From contig NZ_JAHGUP010000062.1 of the NCBI RefSeq assembly GCF_001989995.2, positions 1 to 40,851 on the forward strand: DNA of 40,851 nucleotides, written 5' to 3'. The DNA comes from Vibrio anguillarum. Lineage in GTDB: Bacteria > Pseudomonadota > Gammaproteobacteria > Enterobacterales > Vibrionaceae. Below, one piece after another: positions 1 to 7,879 of the stretch. Below the pieces are notes generated by a model that saw only the letters and a list, made by a program, of their open reading frames with translations, searched no databases and was not told the DNA's origin. The position numbers and the translations under genes were made by a program. The stretch's first letter is position 1. Each line of letters opens with the position of its first letter.

Positions 1-1773
1 TTTCATGCGGTTTCCCTGGGTAGCATCTAAAGCGGGACAGCTACTATGCGCATCGCCTGCGAAAAGATTGAAATGCACGGTTCCATTACTGTTTCGGTCA
101 TTATCGGCAAATGCAATATCGATCACATCCCACGCATCAGACATATCAGCGAGACGCATTGGGCAGCCAGCAGCATTGACAAAATTATGCCAGTAACCGA
201 TCAATTTGTGCTTTTTCTGTGTCTGTTCAACCACCTTCACGGCAGCTGCGTCTGACAATACACTACTGCCTGCATCATAAGCTTGCGCAGCCACTGTGTA
301 TTCGCCGATAGCCGTAGGTGTCCAAGTGTAGGCATAAGGCGCACTAGTATCAGTTGCGACCACCGCTCCATTCACTAAGAAATCGACTTTAGAAACAGCA
401 CCAGTGAGTGACGTCGCATTGGCAGCAATATTGACTGGTTTACCTAAACCGACGGTTTGCCCTGACGTTGGCGATGTTAACGACACCACTAACGCTTGAT
501 CGCTCACTGAAACGTTAATCTGACTTTCAGCGCTATTATTGTCATTATCGGTTGCGATGGCTTTGAGTGTGGTACTTCCGACCTTGCTCGCAACCCACTC
601 AACCGAATAAGGCGCTTGGTTTACTAAGCCAAGGCTCGTGCCATCAACAAGAAATTCCACTTGTACTACACTGCCATCGGCATCATTAGCTTGTGCGCTG
701 AGCAGAATGGTAGAACCAGCCAGAATCACTTCATTGTCAGCAGGGCTCGTCAATGAAACGGTAGGTGGCGTGGCGCACGCGCCCATTCCTGTCCACGCTT
801 CTTGCCAATAACTTCCTTTGCCCGGCTCATAGGCCCACGCTGAGCTGGAAGAGCACCAACCTGCGATATCACAACGGAACTTTTGATTATTGTTTTGCAC
901 CAGTTCGCCCGCAGCGTAACTGCTACCCGCCACATAGGTTGCTAAACCTGCACAACCACCACTTGAGCCTCCAGATACAACCAAGGCGACCTCTTGGCTA
1001 TGAGTCGTTTGGTTATCATTATCCGTCGCTTTGGCTTTAAAGGTGTGAGAACCTGAGACAGCAGTCCAATCGTGGGCATAAGGTTCTGAAGTATCTGAAG
1101 CGATGAGTTGTCCATCCACATAAAAATCAACTTGCGTGACGGTTCCATCCGAATCGGTAGCATTAGCACTTAGCGTCAATAAGTCGCCAGCCACTAGCTG
1201 CTCAGCACCTGTTGGGCTGGTTAAGGAGATGGAAGGAGGCACTAAACCACCAACAGGAGTAACCGAGATGGTTGACGCGGTTGACGTAGTCGCACCCTGA
1301 TTATCAGTGGCAATTGCAGTCACTTGGGTTGCGCCTAAAGCGGCAGTCCAATCGGTTTGGAAAGGCGCTTGTGTGATGACGGCTATCGACACGCCATCAA
1401 TCAAAAATTCAACCTGTGCCACGCTACCATCGCTATCAGACGCGGTGGCTTGTAGCGTGATTAAGCTGCCTTGTGGGATTTGTGCATTATTGGCAGGAGA
1501 AACGAGATTTAGCGTGGGTGGAACATTGCCACCACCGCTGTCACACTGCCCGAGTGATAGCCAAAATGCCCAGGGGCCGTTATTGCTTGCAGGATCATTT
1601 CCCTGCGTCCAATAGTTAGCTTGATAGGCTGCGTTAGATTGCGTCACTTTATCGCCGGACGTATAAATGGCGGCCGTATCCCAAGAGCCCAAGCCATCAC
1701 AGTTATAGGCTTGAGCTTGGTAGCTTATCCCTAACGTTGTAATGATGGCAGCTCTGAGTAGATAAGAACTCAT
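1..1773 (-). CDS. chiA: Secreted multidomain chitinase (GH18), 3' end outside the window
   Basis: I translated this reading frame directly; it is open for 591 codons and runs off the left edge. Domains in order: signal peptide (about residues 1-22, ending AQA), a CBM5/12-type chitin-binding module (about 23-77, Trp- and Tyr-rich, ending in Cys), two Ig-like repeats with the PP..SLTSP and SDSDGSV..V.F.IDG pattern (about 82-170 and 173-260), a second Cys-flanked carbohydrate-binding-like module (about 272-335, with FRCDIAGWC and SYWQEAW), two more Ig-like repeats (about 337-420 and 424-512), and the start of a GH18 barrel (HKLIGYWHNF from about 518). The GH18 catalytic DxxDxDxE motif lies beyond the window. 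The start has an AGGAGAG ribosome site. Family knowledge: such proteins hydrolyse chitin outside the cell. The modular layout and the neighbouring nucleoside transporter resemble V. cholerae ChiA-1, but the exact orthologue is inferred. The gene is monocistronic in appearance. Confidence 0.88.
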   Translation of the reverse strand, partial: MSSYLLRAAIITTLGISYQAQAYNCDGLGSWDTAAIYTSGDKVTQSNAAYQANYWTQGNDPASNNGPWAFWLSLGQCDSGGGNVPPTLNLVSPANNAQIPQGSLITLQATASDSDGSVAQVEFLIDGVSIAVITQAPFQTDWTAALGATQVTAIATDNQGATTSTASTISVTPVGGLVPPSISLTSPTGAEQLVAGDLLTLSANATDSDGTVTQVDFYVDGQLIASDTSEPYAHDWTAVSGSHTFKAKATDNDNQTTHSQEVALVVSGGSSGGCAGLATYVAGSSYAAGELVQNNNQKFRCDIAGWCSSSSAWAYEPGKGSYWQEAWTGMGACATPPTVSLTSPADNEVILAGSTILLSAQANDADGSVVQVEFLVDGTSLGLVNQAPYSVEWVASKVGSTTLKAIATDNDNNSAESQINVSVSDQALVVSLTSPTSGQTVGLGKPVNIAANATSLTGAVSKVDFLVNGAVVATDTSAPYAYTWTPTAIGEYTVAAQAYDAGSSVLSDAAAVKVVEQTQKKHKLIGYWHNFVNAAGCPMRLADMSDAWDVIDIAFADNDRNSNGTVHFNLFAGDAHSSCPALDATQGNRMK

Positions 1774-2073
1774 TGTTCTCTCCTTTGCTTATGAATAATT
1801 AACCCGTTCCCAAGTAACTTGACGTGGTGGCCTGCAATACGCGAGATAAAGACAAGGCAACATCAAGTAGGCAGGGTATATAACTAATAAGCTAGAGGAC
1901 GAGAATTGCACTCTAAATAACTGATAATTTTAATTATCTCAGCTCAAAATCACGGCATAATTTCAACATCAACACCGCTTGCAAATCTTTTTCGGCGGAC
2001 TTCACGAACTTACCTAATCACACGTCGTTGAGAAATTGATATGGTCAATATTATTTTGGTGAGATGGATGGAT
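1774..2073. other. Intergenic region upstream of the chitinase
   Basis: About 300 bases between the chitinase start and the terminator of the next gene. It is AT-rich and must contain the chitinase promoter, but I could not pick a convincing -35/-10 pair. The only clear structure is a palindromic element at 1923-1938 (listed separately). A TGTGA half-site lies near 2026 on the minus strand without a matching second half, so I do not call a CRP site. Confidence 0.5.
1923..1938. promoter_or_regulatory. Palindromic AT-rich element upstream of the chitinase
   Basis: GATAATT and AATTATC form perfect 7-bp inverted arms around a two-base centre, about 150 bp upstream of the chitinase start codon. 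Position and symmetry suit a regulator-binding site, but no specific regulator is recognised and an AT-rich background makes chance symmetry more likely. Confidence 0.3.
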
Positions 2074-2100
2074 AAAAATGCCGGCTCTGTTAGCCGGCAT
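2073..2100 (-). terminator. Rho-independent terminator of the nucleoside transporter gene
   Basis: Perfect 9-bp stem ATGCCGGCT / AGCCGGCAT (2078-2086 and 2092-2100) with a 5-base loop. On the minus strand it is followed by TTTTTA. It lies about 50 bp past the stop codon of the transporter gene. Confidence 0.88.
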
Positions 2101-2151
2101 CGAAGATACAAAATGTATGGTGGGTTTTCGTAACCAATAGAAACGCTACGT

Positions 2152-3357
2152 TTATAGCGACAAAATAACCCCAGCAAGTGCAGCACTCATCAAGTTAGCC
2201 AGCACGCCAGCGCTGATCGCTCGAAAACCATATTGAGAGATGAAGCTGCGACGCTCTGGCACCAAACTGCCCAAACCACCGATCAATACTGCCATGGTCG
2301 AAATATTGGCAAAGCCGCACAGAGCAAAAGTTACAATCGCTTGAGAATGTTCACTGAGCGAATCTTTTACGTCCATCAATTGGATAAAAGCGACAAACTC
2401 GTTCACGACAATTTTATTACCAATCAGTGAGCCTGCCGTCATCGCTTCGCTCCATGGAATGCCCACCAGCCACGCAACTGGAGCAAATAGGTAGCCTAAA
2501 ATCAATTCAAAACTAAGGGTTAAACCAAACAGACCACCCACCCAGCCCAATAGGCCGTTGAGTAGCGCAATCACACTGATAAAGGCCAGTAACGTTGCCC
2601 CAACCGCAACCGCGATACGAAGCCCAGACATTGCACCATCAGCTACGGCTTCAACCACATTAGTTGCTTTTGGTATCTCAACCTCTTCGTTGGCCACCTG
2701 CTGACTTTGCGCTTCGGTTTCCGGCACCAAAATTTTCGCCATCAACAAACCGGCTGGAGCTGACATAAATGCCGCCGCAATAAGATAGTTAAGGTTAACG
2801 CCCAGTGAGGCATAACCCACTAACGTACCACCCGCAACCGAGGCTAAGCCACACGTCATCACCGCAAAAAATTGCGAATCACTCATGTGCTTTAAATAGG
2901 GCTTAACGACTAACGGCGCTTCAATCATGCCGACAAAAATGTTCGCCGTGGCTGACAGTGACTCTGCACGCCCCGTACCCAATAATTTTTGCAAACCACC
3001 GCCAATCAAATTAATTACTTTAGGCATCAAACCAATGTGGTACAAACCGGAGATCAAAGCGGAGAAGAAAATGATGATGCCAAGCACATTAATCGCAAAC
3101 ACAAAACCAACGCTACCATTGGCTAAACCGCCAAAGAGAAAGCCAATTCCCTCTTGCCCATAATTGATCAAATTCGATACCGCACCCGTGACACTGTTGA
3201 GCACTTCTTTCCCCATAGGGACATACAGAACCAATAGTGCAAAGCCTACTTGCAATAAAAAAGCGAGCGACACGGTTCTAAATTGGATGTTTTTTCTATT
3301 GGTAGAAAGTAGCCAAGCCGTAAATAAGATGGCGACGACGCCAAGTAATGAGTTCAT
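2152..3357 (-). CDS. Concentrative nucleoside transporter (CNT/NupC family) with altered base-binding motif
   Basis: A 401-aa polytopic inner-membrane protein, the full family length. It shows the CNT signatures: GGGLQKLLGTGRAESLSATA before re-entrant hairpin 1 (about 119-138), NEFVAF (319-324) and FALCGFAN (344-351). The family imports nucleosides with Na+ or H+. In the structurally studied V. cholerae CNT, hairpin 1 carries GQTEAPL, whose Gln, Thr and Glu contact the nucleoside; here the same position reads GMIEAPL (M144, I145, E146). The Ser that contacts ribose after GFAN is Thr here (T354). This therefore looks like a paralogue with a different substrate preference; that is inference. 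It has its own promoter and terminator. The LysR gene immediately upstream on the same strand is a candidate regulator. Confidence 0.9.
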   Translation of the reverse strand: MNSLLGVVAILFTAWLLSTNRKNIQFRTVSLAFLLQVGFALLVLYVPMGKEVLNSVTGAVSNLINYGQEGIGFLFGGLANGSVGFVFAINVLGIIIFFSALISGLYHIGLMPKVINLIGGGLQKLLGTGRAESLSATANIFVGMIEAPLVVKPYLKHMSDSQFFAVMTCGLASVAGGTLVGYASLGVNLNYLIAAAFMSAPAGLLMAKILVPETEAQSQQVANEEVEIPKATNVVEAVADGAMSGLRIAVAVGATLLAFISVIALLNGLLGWVGGLFGLTLSFELILGYLFAPVAWLVGIPWSEAMTAGSLIGNKIVVNEFVAFIQLMDVKDSLSEHSQAIVTFALCGFANISTMAVLIGGLGSLVPERRSFISQYGFRAISAGVLANLMSAALAGVILSL

Positions 3358-3392
3358 TTGCTGTCAATCCAGATAACGGGGATAGGAAAGGC

Positions 3393-3424
3393 GCGCATTC
3401 TATCGTGCGAAAACGAATGCGCAA
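3393..3424 (-). promoter_or_regulatory. Probable promoter of the transporter gene with overlapping inverted repeat
   Basis: On the minus strand, TTGCGC (3419-3424) and TAGAAT (3397-3402) are separated by 16 bp, about 40 bp upstream of the start codon. An 8-bp inverted repeat, GCGCATTC (3393-3400) and GAATGCGC (3415-3422), overlaps both boxes, which is the layout of a repressor site. The regulator is unknown. Confidence 0.45.
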
Positions 3425-3520
3425 GTCGCAAATGTTACAGAGGTGTGCTTAAAAATAGCAGCCTTAAGCCTCTTATTTCAAGCTGTTGATTTGTAACAAG
3501 CTAAACGATTGCTTAGGCTT

Positions 3521-3542
3521 ATCTTTTCCATATAGAAAAGAT
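3521..3542. promoter_or_regulatory. Perfect inverted repeat between the LysR gene and the transporter
   Basis: ATCTTTTC (3521-3528) and GAAAAGAT (3535-3542) flank a 6-base centre. It lies 34 bp past the LysR stop and about 160 bp upstream of the transporter start. The stem is too AT-rich for a good terminator. The size and symmetry (palindrome of about 22 bp with T and A near its ends) fit a LysR-type operator, so self-evident candidates are the adjacent regulator and transporter; this is inference. Confidence 0.35.
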
Positions 3543-3575
3543 GTTTCTGAGTTGGGAAATAATAATTCGTACTCA

Positions 3576-4523
3576 TTACACTTTTGTCAAACGGATGTAA
3601 GGCTCTAACTGAGTATCCCAGTAGCAAGGTGTACCGATTAAAGCCTTGATAAATTCAATCACGGCTGAGGTTTTCTTCGGCATATGTTGTCGGCTCGGGT
3701 AAACCGCATAAAAAGGCATACTTTGATTTGCGTGCCAATCTGGCAACAACTGGATCAGTTTACCAGTTCGAAATTCATCTCGAATTAAATAAGTCGCCAA
3801 GTAAGCAACACCCCACCCTGCCACGGCGGCGTCACGCACGGCTTCGGCTAAATCCACCGAATAGTTACCCGACACATTGATGTTGACCTTTTGCTCTGGA
3901 TTAGCAAACGACCAACGGGTGTAATCTCGCTCCCAACTGCGGTAGATAAGGCAGTTGTGACCTAACAGATCACCAGGTGTCTGAGGGGGTGAATGGTTTA
4001 ATAAGTATTCCGGTGACGCCGCCAGCACAAATTGGCAATCGGCGAGACGTTGCGCCACGTACCCTTCCGGCAAATGTTCGTTGTTGGTCACCCACAAATC
4101 AAGCCCTTCTTCGAGCATATCGACTCTATAATCGAACAAATGCACTTCCACTTGTAGTTTTGGATAACGCTGACGAAGCGCCTCCAGTGCTGGCAAAATG
4201 TGCAAAGAACCAAACGACTGTGAAAGACCAAGCTTAATCAGCCCAGACACCTCATCACGCTGGCTTTCCATTTCAGACTGCGCAGCATCCATCAACCCAA
4301 CGACCGCAATACAATGGCGATAAAAAGCCTCTCCAGCCTCGGTTTTGGTGAAGCTGCGAGTGGTTCGCTGAACGAGCTTCACCCCGAGCGAGGCTTCCAG
4401 TAAGGCCAACTGCTTACTAACATGCGATACTGATACGCCTAAGCTTTTGGCCGCAGCGGTAAAGCCTCGATGTTTGATTAACGCAGCAAATATCACCATT
4501 TGCCCTGCACGTTCAACTAGCAC
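3576..4523 (-). CDS. LysR-family transcriptional regulator
   Basis: A 315-aa LysR-type regulator. The N-terminal winged helix-turn-helix is clear (about residues 9-68: FAALIKHRGFTAAAKSLGVS, then KTEAGEAFYRH), followed by the two-lobed effector-binding domain (about 95-295). I chose the GTG start because GGAGAG lies a few bases upstream; an internal ATG eight codons in has no such site. Effector and targets cannot be read from sequence. Because the nucleoside transporter follows in the same direction with a perfect inverted repeat between them, control of that transporter is a reasonable guess, no more. The upstream gap contains the terminator of mltB, so this gene should have its own promoter or depend on readthrough. 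Confidence 0.9.
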   Translation of the reverse strand: MLVERAGQMVIFAALIKHRGFTAAAKSLGVSVSHVSKQLALLEASLGVKLVQRTTRSFTKTEAGEAFYRHCIAVVGLMDAAQSEMESQRDEVSGLIKLGLSQSFGSLHILPALEALRQRYPKLQVEVHLFDYRVDMLEEGLDLWVTNNEHLPEGYVAQRLADCQFVLAASPEYLLNHSPPQTPGDLLGHNCLIYRSWERDYTRWSFANPEQKVNINVSGNYSVDLAEAVRDAAVAGWGVAYLATYLIRDEFRTGKLIQLLPDWHANQSMPFYAVYPSRQHMPKKTSAVIEFIKALIGTPCYWDTQLEPYIRLTKV

Positions 4524-4540
4524 ACGCTCTCCAGAAATAG

Positions 4541-4565
4541 CAAAGGGCTCATGATGAGCCCTTTG
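4541..4565 (-). terminator. Terminator of the ycgL-mltB unit
   Basis: Perfect 10-bp stem CAAAGGGCTC / GAGCCCTTTG with a 5-base loop, about 20 bp after the mltB stop and just upstream of the LysR start. The following T-tract is short (CTATTT), so some readthrough into the LysR gene is possible. Confidence 0.75.
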
Positions 4566-4584
4566 CGTTCAATTAAGGTTCAAA

Positions 4585-5553
4585 TCAATAGGTAATTCTA
4601 TCCGCCAAATGGCTCACCGCGAGGGCGAAATAATATGAACGGTTCCACTTCATCAACACATTATAGTTGTTGTATACCAAGTAAACGCGGCCATTTTCAT
4701 CATCTGGCATGATAAGCCAAGCTTGAACGTTGTCTAAATTAGGCAGTGGTTTACCTTCGTAACGGGTAATACCGAGCTTGTTCCACTCTCTCAGTGATTT
4801 CCCTTTTTCGGGCTGTCGCCCTTCTAAAGTGCGGTCAAACCCATGCGGAACTTTAACTTGACGGCCCCAAGTGTATTTATCATCCCATCCCGATTGGCTG
4901 AGATAATTGGCCGTCGACGCGAATACATCTTCCTTTGAGCGCCAAATGTCTTTTTTGCCATCGCCATTACCATCGGAAGCGAACGCCAAAAACGAACTCG
5001 GCATAAACTGGCATTGTCCCATCGCGCCAGCCCATGAACCTTTCATCTCATCAGCTTGGATATGACCTTGCTGTAGAATTTGCAACGCGGCCATCGTCTC
5101 CTTGCGGAAAAATTCTTCTCGACGACCGTCATAAGCCATAGTCGTCAGCGCATCAATAACACTAAAACCACCGGTCAACGCACCAAAATTACTTTCTACG
5201 CCCCACAAAGCCACGATAAAGCGCGGTTGCACGCCATATTGTTCGCCAATGCGGCTAAGCTCTGCATAGTGCTTTTCATACAGCGCCTTTGCTTGGTTCA
5301 CTTTCCATTCTGGAACCGCGCGTGGGATATATTCATCCAGCGTTAGTTTCTTTTCTGGTTGATTGCGATCGGCCGTCACAGCACGTGGCTTGTACTCCAC
5401 ATTTTTAAACGCATCGATTAAAATTTGCTCTGAAATGCCTTCATTTCGTGCTTGCTGCTTCAAGCCTTCAACATAGTGTTCAAAACTAACCTCATTCGCC
5501 ATCAATGGCGTGGAGAGGCTTAATCCCAATACGACTGACAATAACTTTCTCAA
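4585..5553 (-). CDS. mltB: Lytic murein transglycosylase B family (GH103)
   Basis: A 322-aa exported enzyme that cleaves peptidoglycan non-hydrolytically, giving 1,6-anhydromuramyl ends. A signal peptide (MRKLLSVVLGLSLSTPLMA) is present but has no lipobox cysteine, so unlike the E. coli MltB lipoprotein this version should be soluble in the periplasm. The catalytic glutamate is E120 in ALWGVESNFG. Other GH103 signatures are WAGAMGQCQFMPSSFLAFA (about 174-192) and an EF-hand-like DGNGDGKKDIW (about 194-204), which binds Ca2+ in the family. The gene follows ycgL after 23 bp and the two are probably cotranscribed. Confidence in the family is high; the choice between MltB and a close soluble paralogue is less certain. 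Confidence 0.9.
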   Translation of the reverse strand: MRKLLSVVLGLSLSTPLMANEVSFEHYVEGLKQQARNEGISEQILIDAFKNVEYKPRAVTADRNQPEKKLTLDEYIPRAVPEWKVNQAKALYEKHYAELSRIGEQYGVQPRFIVALWGVESNFGALTGGFSVIDALTTMAYDGRREEFFRKETMAALQILQQGHIQADEMKGSWAGAMGQCQFMPSSFLAFASDGNGDGKKDIWRSKEDVFASTANYLSQSGWDDKYTWGRQVKVPHGFDRTLEGRQPEKGKSLREWNKLGITRYEGKPLPNLDNVQAWLIMPDDENGRVYLVYNNYNVLMKWNRSYYFALAVSHLADRITY

Positions 5554-5576
5554 ATCGTCCTCCTTGAGCTGAAAAC

Positions 5577-5858
5577 TTAGCTATCTTTTTGCTGAGCCTT
5601 TTGCTGCTTATATTGTTCTAATAAATTTTGTGGCGGTGGCGGTAACTGTAGGAAAAAACCCTCATTTTCTAGAGACTCTTTTACTTTTTCAATGTTCACT
5701 TGGGCAAGTGTACGCCCTTCCAGTTTCACTACCATGACTAAAGTAGGTTTACCGAACATCGCCATTAATGTGTCAGGAACCTGTGAAAAGTCATCCTTTT
5801 TAGTAACGTAGAGATAGGCACCTTCTTTTTTAGAGCTTTTGTAGATAGAGCAAAGCAT
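5577..5858 (-). CDS. ycgL: YcgL domain protein
   Basis: A 93-aa protein of the YcgL family. The N-terminal core ([18 protein letters not shown], and [13 protein letters not shown]) is the conserved part; the C-terminal 25 residues are Gln/Lys/Pro-rich and likely disordered. An AAAGG ribosome site precedes the ATG. Its biochemical role is not established. The gene diverges from minC and is the first gene of a two-gene unit with mltB, the same neighbourhood relation to the min genes seen in other gammaproteobacteria. Confidence 0.88.
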   Translation of the reverse strand: MLCSIYKSSKKEGAYLYVTKKDDFSQVPDTLMAMFGKPTLVMVVKLEGRTLAQVNIEKVKESLENEGFFLQLPPPPQNLLEQYKQQKAQQKDS

Positions 5859-5963
5859 GACAAACCTTTTATTGTAATAAACTGGCTTTTCGAGCCAATT
5901 AAGTTAGAAACGTTAAACTTTTACCAAATTTGAGATTAAAACAAACATTTGACCGCAAGATAA

Positions 5964-5991
5964 CTTGCTGAGCTAAGTCAGGGAATATAAC
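5964..5991 (+). promoter_or_regulatory. minC: Possible minC promoter
   Basis: CTTGCT (5964-5969) and TATAAC (5986-5991) with a 16-bp spacer, about 65 bp upstream of minC in the 199-bp ycgL/minC divergent region. The -10 box is good and the -35 box is weak. Confidence 0.35.
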
Positions 5992-6057
5992 ATGACAACC
6001 CTAGTTTCAGGCAACGCCCTTTCTAGTGAAGCCATTAGTTATTGAGGTCAATATAAG

Positions 6058-6720
6058 ATGTCGAATACTCCTGACCTAAAAGGTAGCAGTTTTACTTTGT
6101 CAGTGTTACACCTTTGCGACAGTGAAGTTGCCAATACCGTTGAGTTTCTCAAGGAAAAAGTCGCCCAAGCTCCTGCTTTTTTTGCCTCTGCACCTGTAGT
6201 GATCAATATTGCTAAAGTGATTGGCGATATTGATTTTGCGATACTCAAACAAGGCATCACTGAAGCGGGAATGATCCCGGTCGGTGTGACAGGTTGCCGT
6301 GATAAACGCAGCCAAAACTTAGCCTCAGAAGCTGGCTTTGCCGTGATGGCAGCAAGCAAGTCGCCTTCTCAAGCACCCGCTCAAATAGCGCCAACCAAGG
6401 TGATTCGCACGCCCATTCGCTCTGGCCAGCAAGTGTATGCCAAAGATAGCGATTTAGTGATCCTCAATCACGTCAGCGCGGGGGCCGAAGTGATCGCCGA
6501 TGGTTCAATTCACATTCATGGTTCACTGCGCGGAAGGGCCATTGCCGGTGCCAGCGGCCAAACGGAAGCAAAAATTATTTGTCACGATTTACAAGCAGAG
6601 CTGGTCTCCATTGCTGGAAATTATTGGCTTAGCGATCAAATTGAAAGTGAGTTTTGGCAGAAGAAAGTGATGCTCAGCATGGTTGATGATTCACTGCATT
6701 TTGAAACGCTCACGATTTAA
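6058..6720 (+). CDS. minC: Septum site-determining protein MinC
   Basis: A 220-aa inhibitor of FtsZ polymerisation and the effector of the Min system. The N-terminal domain (about 1-95, starting [12 protein letters not shown]) binds FtsZ. The C-terminal beta-helix domain (about 115-215) carries the conserved VRSGQQ-like segment ([10 protein letters not shown]), then [20 protein letters not shown] and the IAGASG turn that binds MinD. Length matches the family. It is the first gene of minCDE; minD starts 19 bp after its stop. The ATG has only a weak upstream GAGG at an extended spacing. Confidence 0.96.
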   Translation: MSNTPDLKGSSFTLSVLHLCDSEVANTVEFLKEKVAQAPAFFASAPVVINIAKVIGDIDFAILKQGITEAGMIPVGVTGCRDKRSQNLASEAGFAVMAASKSPSQAPAQIAPTKVIRTPIRSGQQVYAKDSDLVILNHVSAGAEVIADGSIHIHGSLRGRAIAGASGQTEAKIICHDLQAELVSIAGNYWLSDQIESEFWQKKVMLSMVDDSLHFETLTI

Positions 6721-6739
6721 AATTAACAAGGAAAACATA

Positions 6740-7552
6740 ATGGCACGCATTATTGTTGTAACGTCAGGAAAAGGCGGCGTTGGTAAAACAACCTCAAGCG
6801 CAGCAATTGCTTCTGGCTTGGCTTTAAAAGGTAAAAAGACAGCAGTCATCGATTTTGATATCGGTCTGCGTAACCTTGACTTAATCATGGGTTGTGAGCG
6901 CCGCGTGGTGTACGACTTTGTCAACGTCATCAACGGTGAGGCGACACTTAACCAAGCGATGATCAAAGATAAACGCACCGAAAACCTGTTTATTCTGCCT
7001 GCCTCACAAACCCGTGATAAAGATGCGCTCACCAAAGAGGGCGTAAAGCGCGTTTTGGATGAACTCGATACGATGGGCTTTGATTTCGTCATTTGCGACT
7101 CACCAGCAGGTATTGAGCAAGGCGCGTTGATGGCTTTGTACTTTGCTGATGAAGCGATTGTAACGACGAACCCTGAAGTCTCTTCCGTGCGCGACTCGGA
7201 CCGCATTTTAGGGATTTTGGATTCCAAATCAATGCGCTCAGAGCAAGGGTTAGAGCCTGTTAAACAGCACCTTTTATTGACCCGTTATAACCCTACTCGC
7301 GTGACACAAGGTGAAATGTTGAGCGTGGAAGATGTTGAAGAGATTTTACATATCTCTTTACTTGGCGTGATCCCAGAAAGCCAAGCGGTGCTTAATGCCT
7401 CCAACAAAGGTGTTCCGGTTATTTTTGACGATCAATCAGACGCAGGCCAAGCTTATGCTGACGCTGTCGAGCGCTTATTAGGGCAAGAAGTCGAGTTTCG
7501 TTTTCTAACGGAGCAGAAAAAGGGCATCTTTAAACGACTTTTCGGGGGTTAA
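6740..7552 (+). CDS. minD: Septum site-determining protein MinD (ATPase)
   Basis: A 270-aa membrane-associated ATPase that recruits MinC and oscillates with MinE. It has the deviant Walker A motif [10 protein letters not shown] (residues 9-18; signature K11, P-loop K16), switch and Walker B-like segments, and a C-terminal amphipathic membrane-targeting helix ([11 protein letters not shown]). I start it at the ATG preceded by AAGGAAAA and beginning [10 protein letters not shown]; a longer in-frame extension into minC has no ribosome site and no family support. It lies between minC (19 bp) and minE (4 bp), so translation is probably coupled. Confidence 0.97.
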   Translation: MARIIVVTSGKGGVGKTTSSAAIASGLALKGKKTAVIDFDIGLRNLDLIMGCERRVVYDFVNVINGEATLNQAMIKDKRTENLFILPASQTRDKDALTKEGVKRVLDELDTMGFDFVICDSPAGIEQGALMALYFADEAIVTTNPEVSSVRDSDRILGILDSKSMRSEQGLEPVKQHLLLTRYNPTRVTQGEMLSVEDVEEILHISLLGVIPESQAVLNASNKGVPVIFDDQSDAGQAYADAVERLLGQEVEFRFLTEQKKGIFKRLFGG

Positions 7553-7556
7553 TATT

Positions 7557-7823
7557 ATGTCTCTACTTGAGTTTTTCCGACCACAAAAGAAAACGACCTC
7601 AGCAAGCCTTGCCAAAGAGCGTTTGCAAATTATCGTCGCCGAACGTCGTAGTGAAAATGACCCTGCACCGACCTATTTGCCTCAATTGAAAGAAGACATT
7701 CTCAAGGTGATCGCCAAATACGTCGCGGTTGACCCTTCGATGGTTGAAGTCTCTTTTGAGCACAAAGATGATGATATCTCTGTGCTGGAATTGAACGTGA
7801 AACTGCCAGACGAAGAAAAGTAA
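7557..7823 (+). CDS. minE: Cell division topological specificity factor MinE
   Basis: An 88-aa protein that stimulates the MinD ATPase and confines MinCD to the poles. The N-terminal [12 protein letters not shown] is the membrane-targeting and latch segment, residues about 13-31 ([17 protein letters not shown]) contact MinD, and the rest forms the dimerising topological-specificity domain ending in [13 protein letters not shown]. It starts 4 bp after minD and ends the operon just before a strong terminator. Confidence 0.97.
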   Translation: MSLLEFFRPQKKTTSASLAKERLQIIVAERRSENDPAPTYLPQLKEDILKVIAKYVAVDPSMVEVSFEHKDDDISVLELNVKLPDEEK

Positions 7824-7834
7824 TCCTTATGATA

Positions 7835-7862
7835 AAAGAGCCTGCAAAATTGCAGGCTCTTT
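7835..7862. terminator. Bidirectional terminator between minE and rnd
   Basis: A 12-bp perfect stem, AAAGAGCCTGCA / TGCAGGCTCTTT, with a 4-base loop. T-rich sequence follows on both strands, so it can end both the minCDE transcript and the convergent rnd transcript. Confidence 0.9.
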
Positions 7863-7879
7863 CTCTTTACTAACCAATT

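Noticed and set aside
2010..2035. A TGTGA half-site upstream of the chitinase as a CRP site
   Set aside because: The second half (TCACA at the right spacing) is missing.
6683..6739. N-terminal extension of MinD into the minC 3' end
   Set aside because: No ribosome site at that start, overlaps minC, and the family begins at [10 protein letters not shown].
6691..7227. A 178-codon open frame on the minus strand opposite minD
   Set aside because: It lies wholly antisense to a certain gene, has no family resemblance or ribosome site, and its composition is that of a shadow frame.
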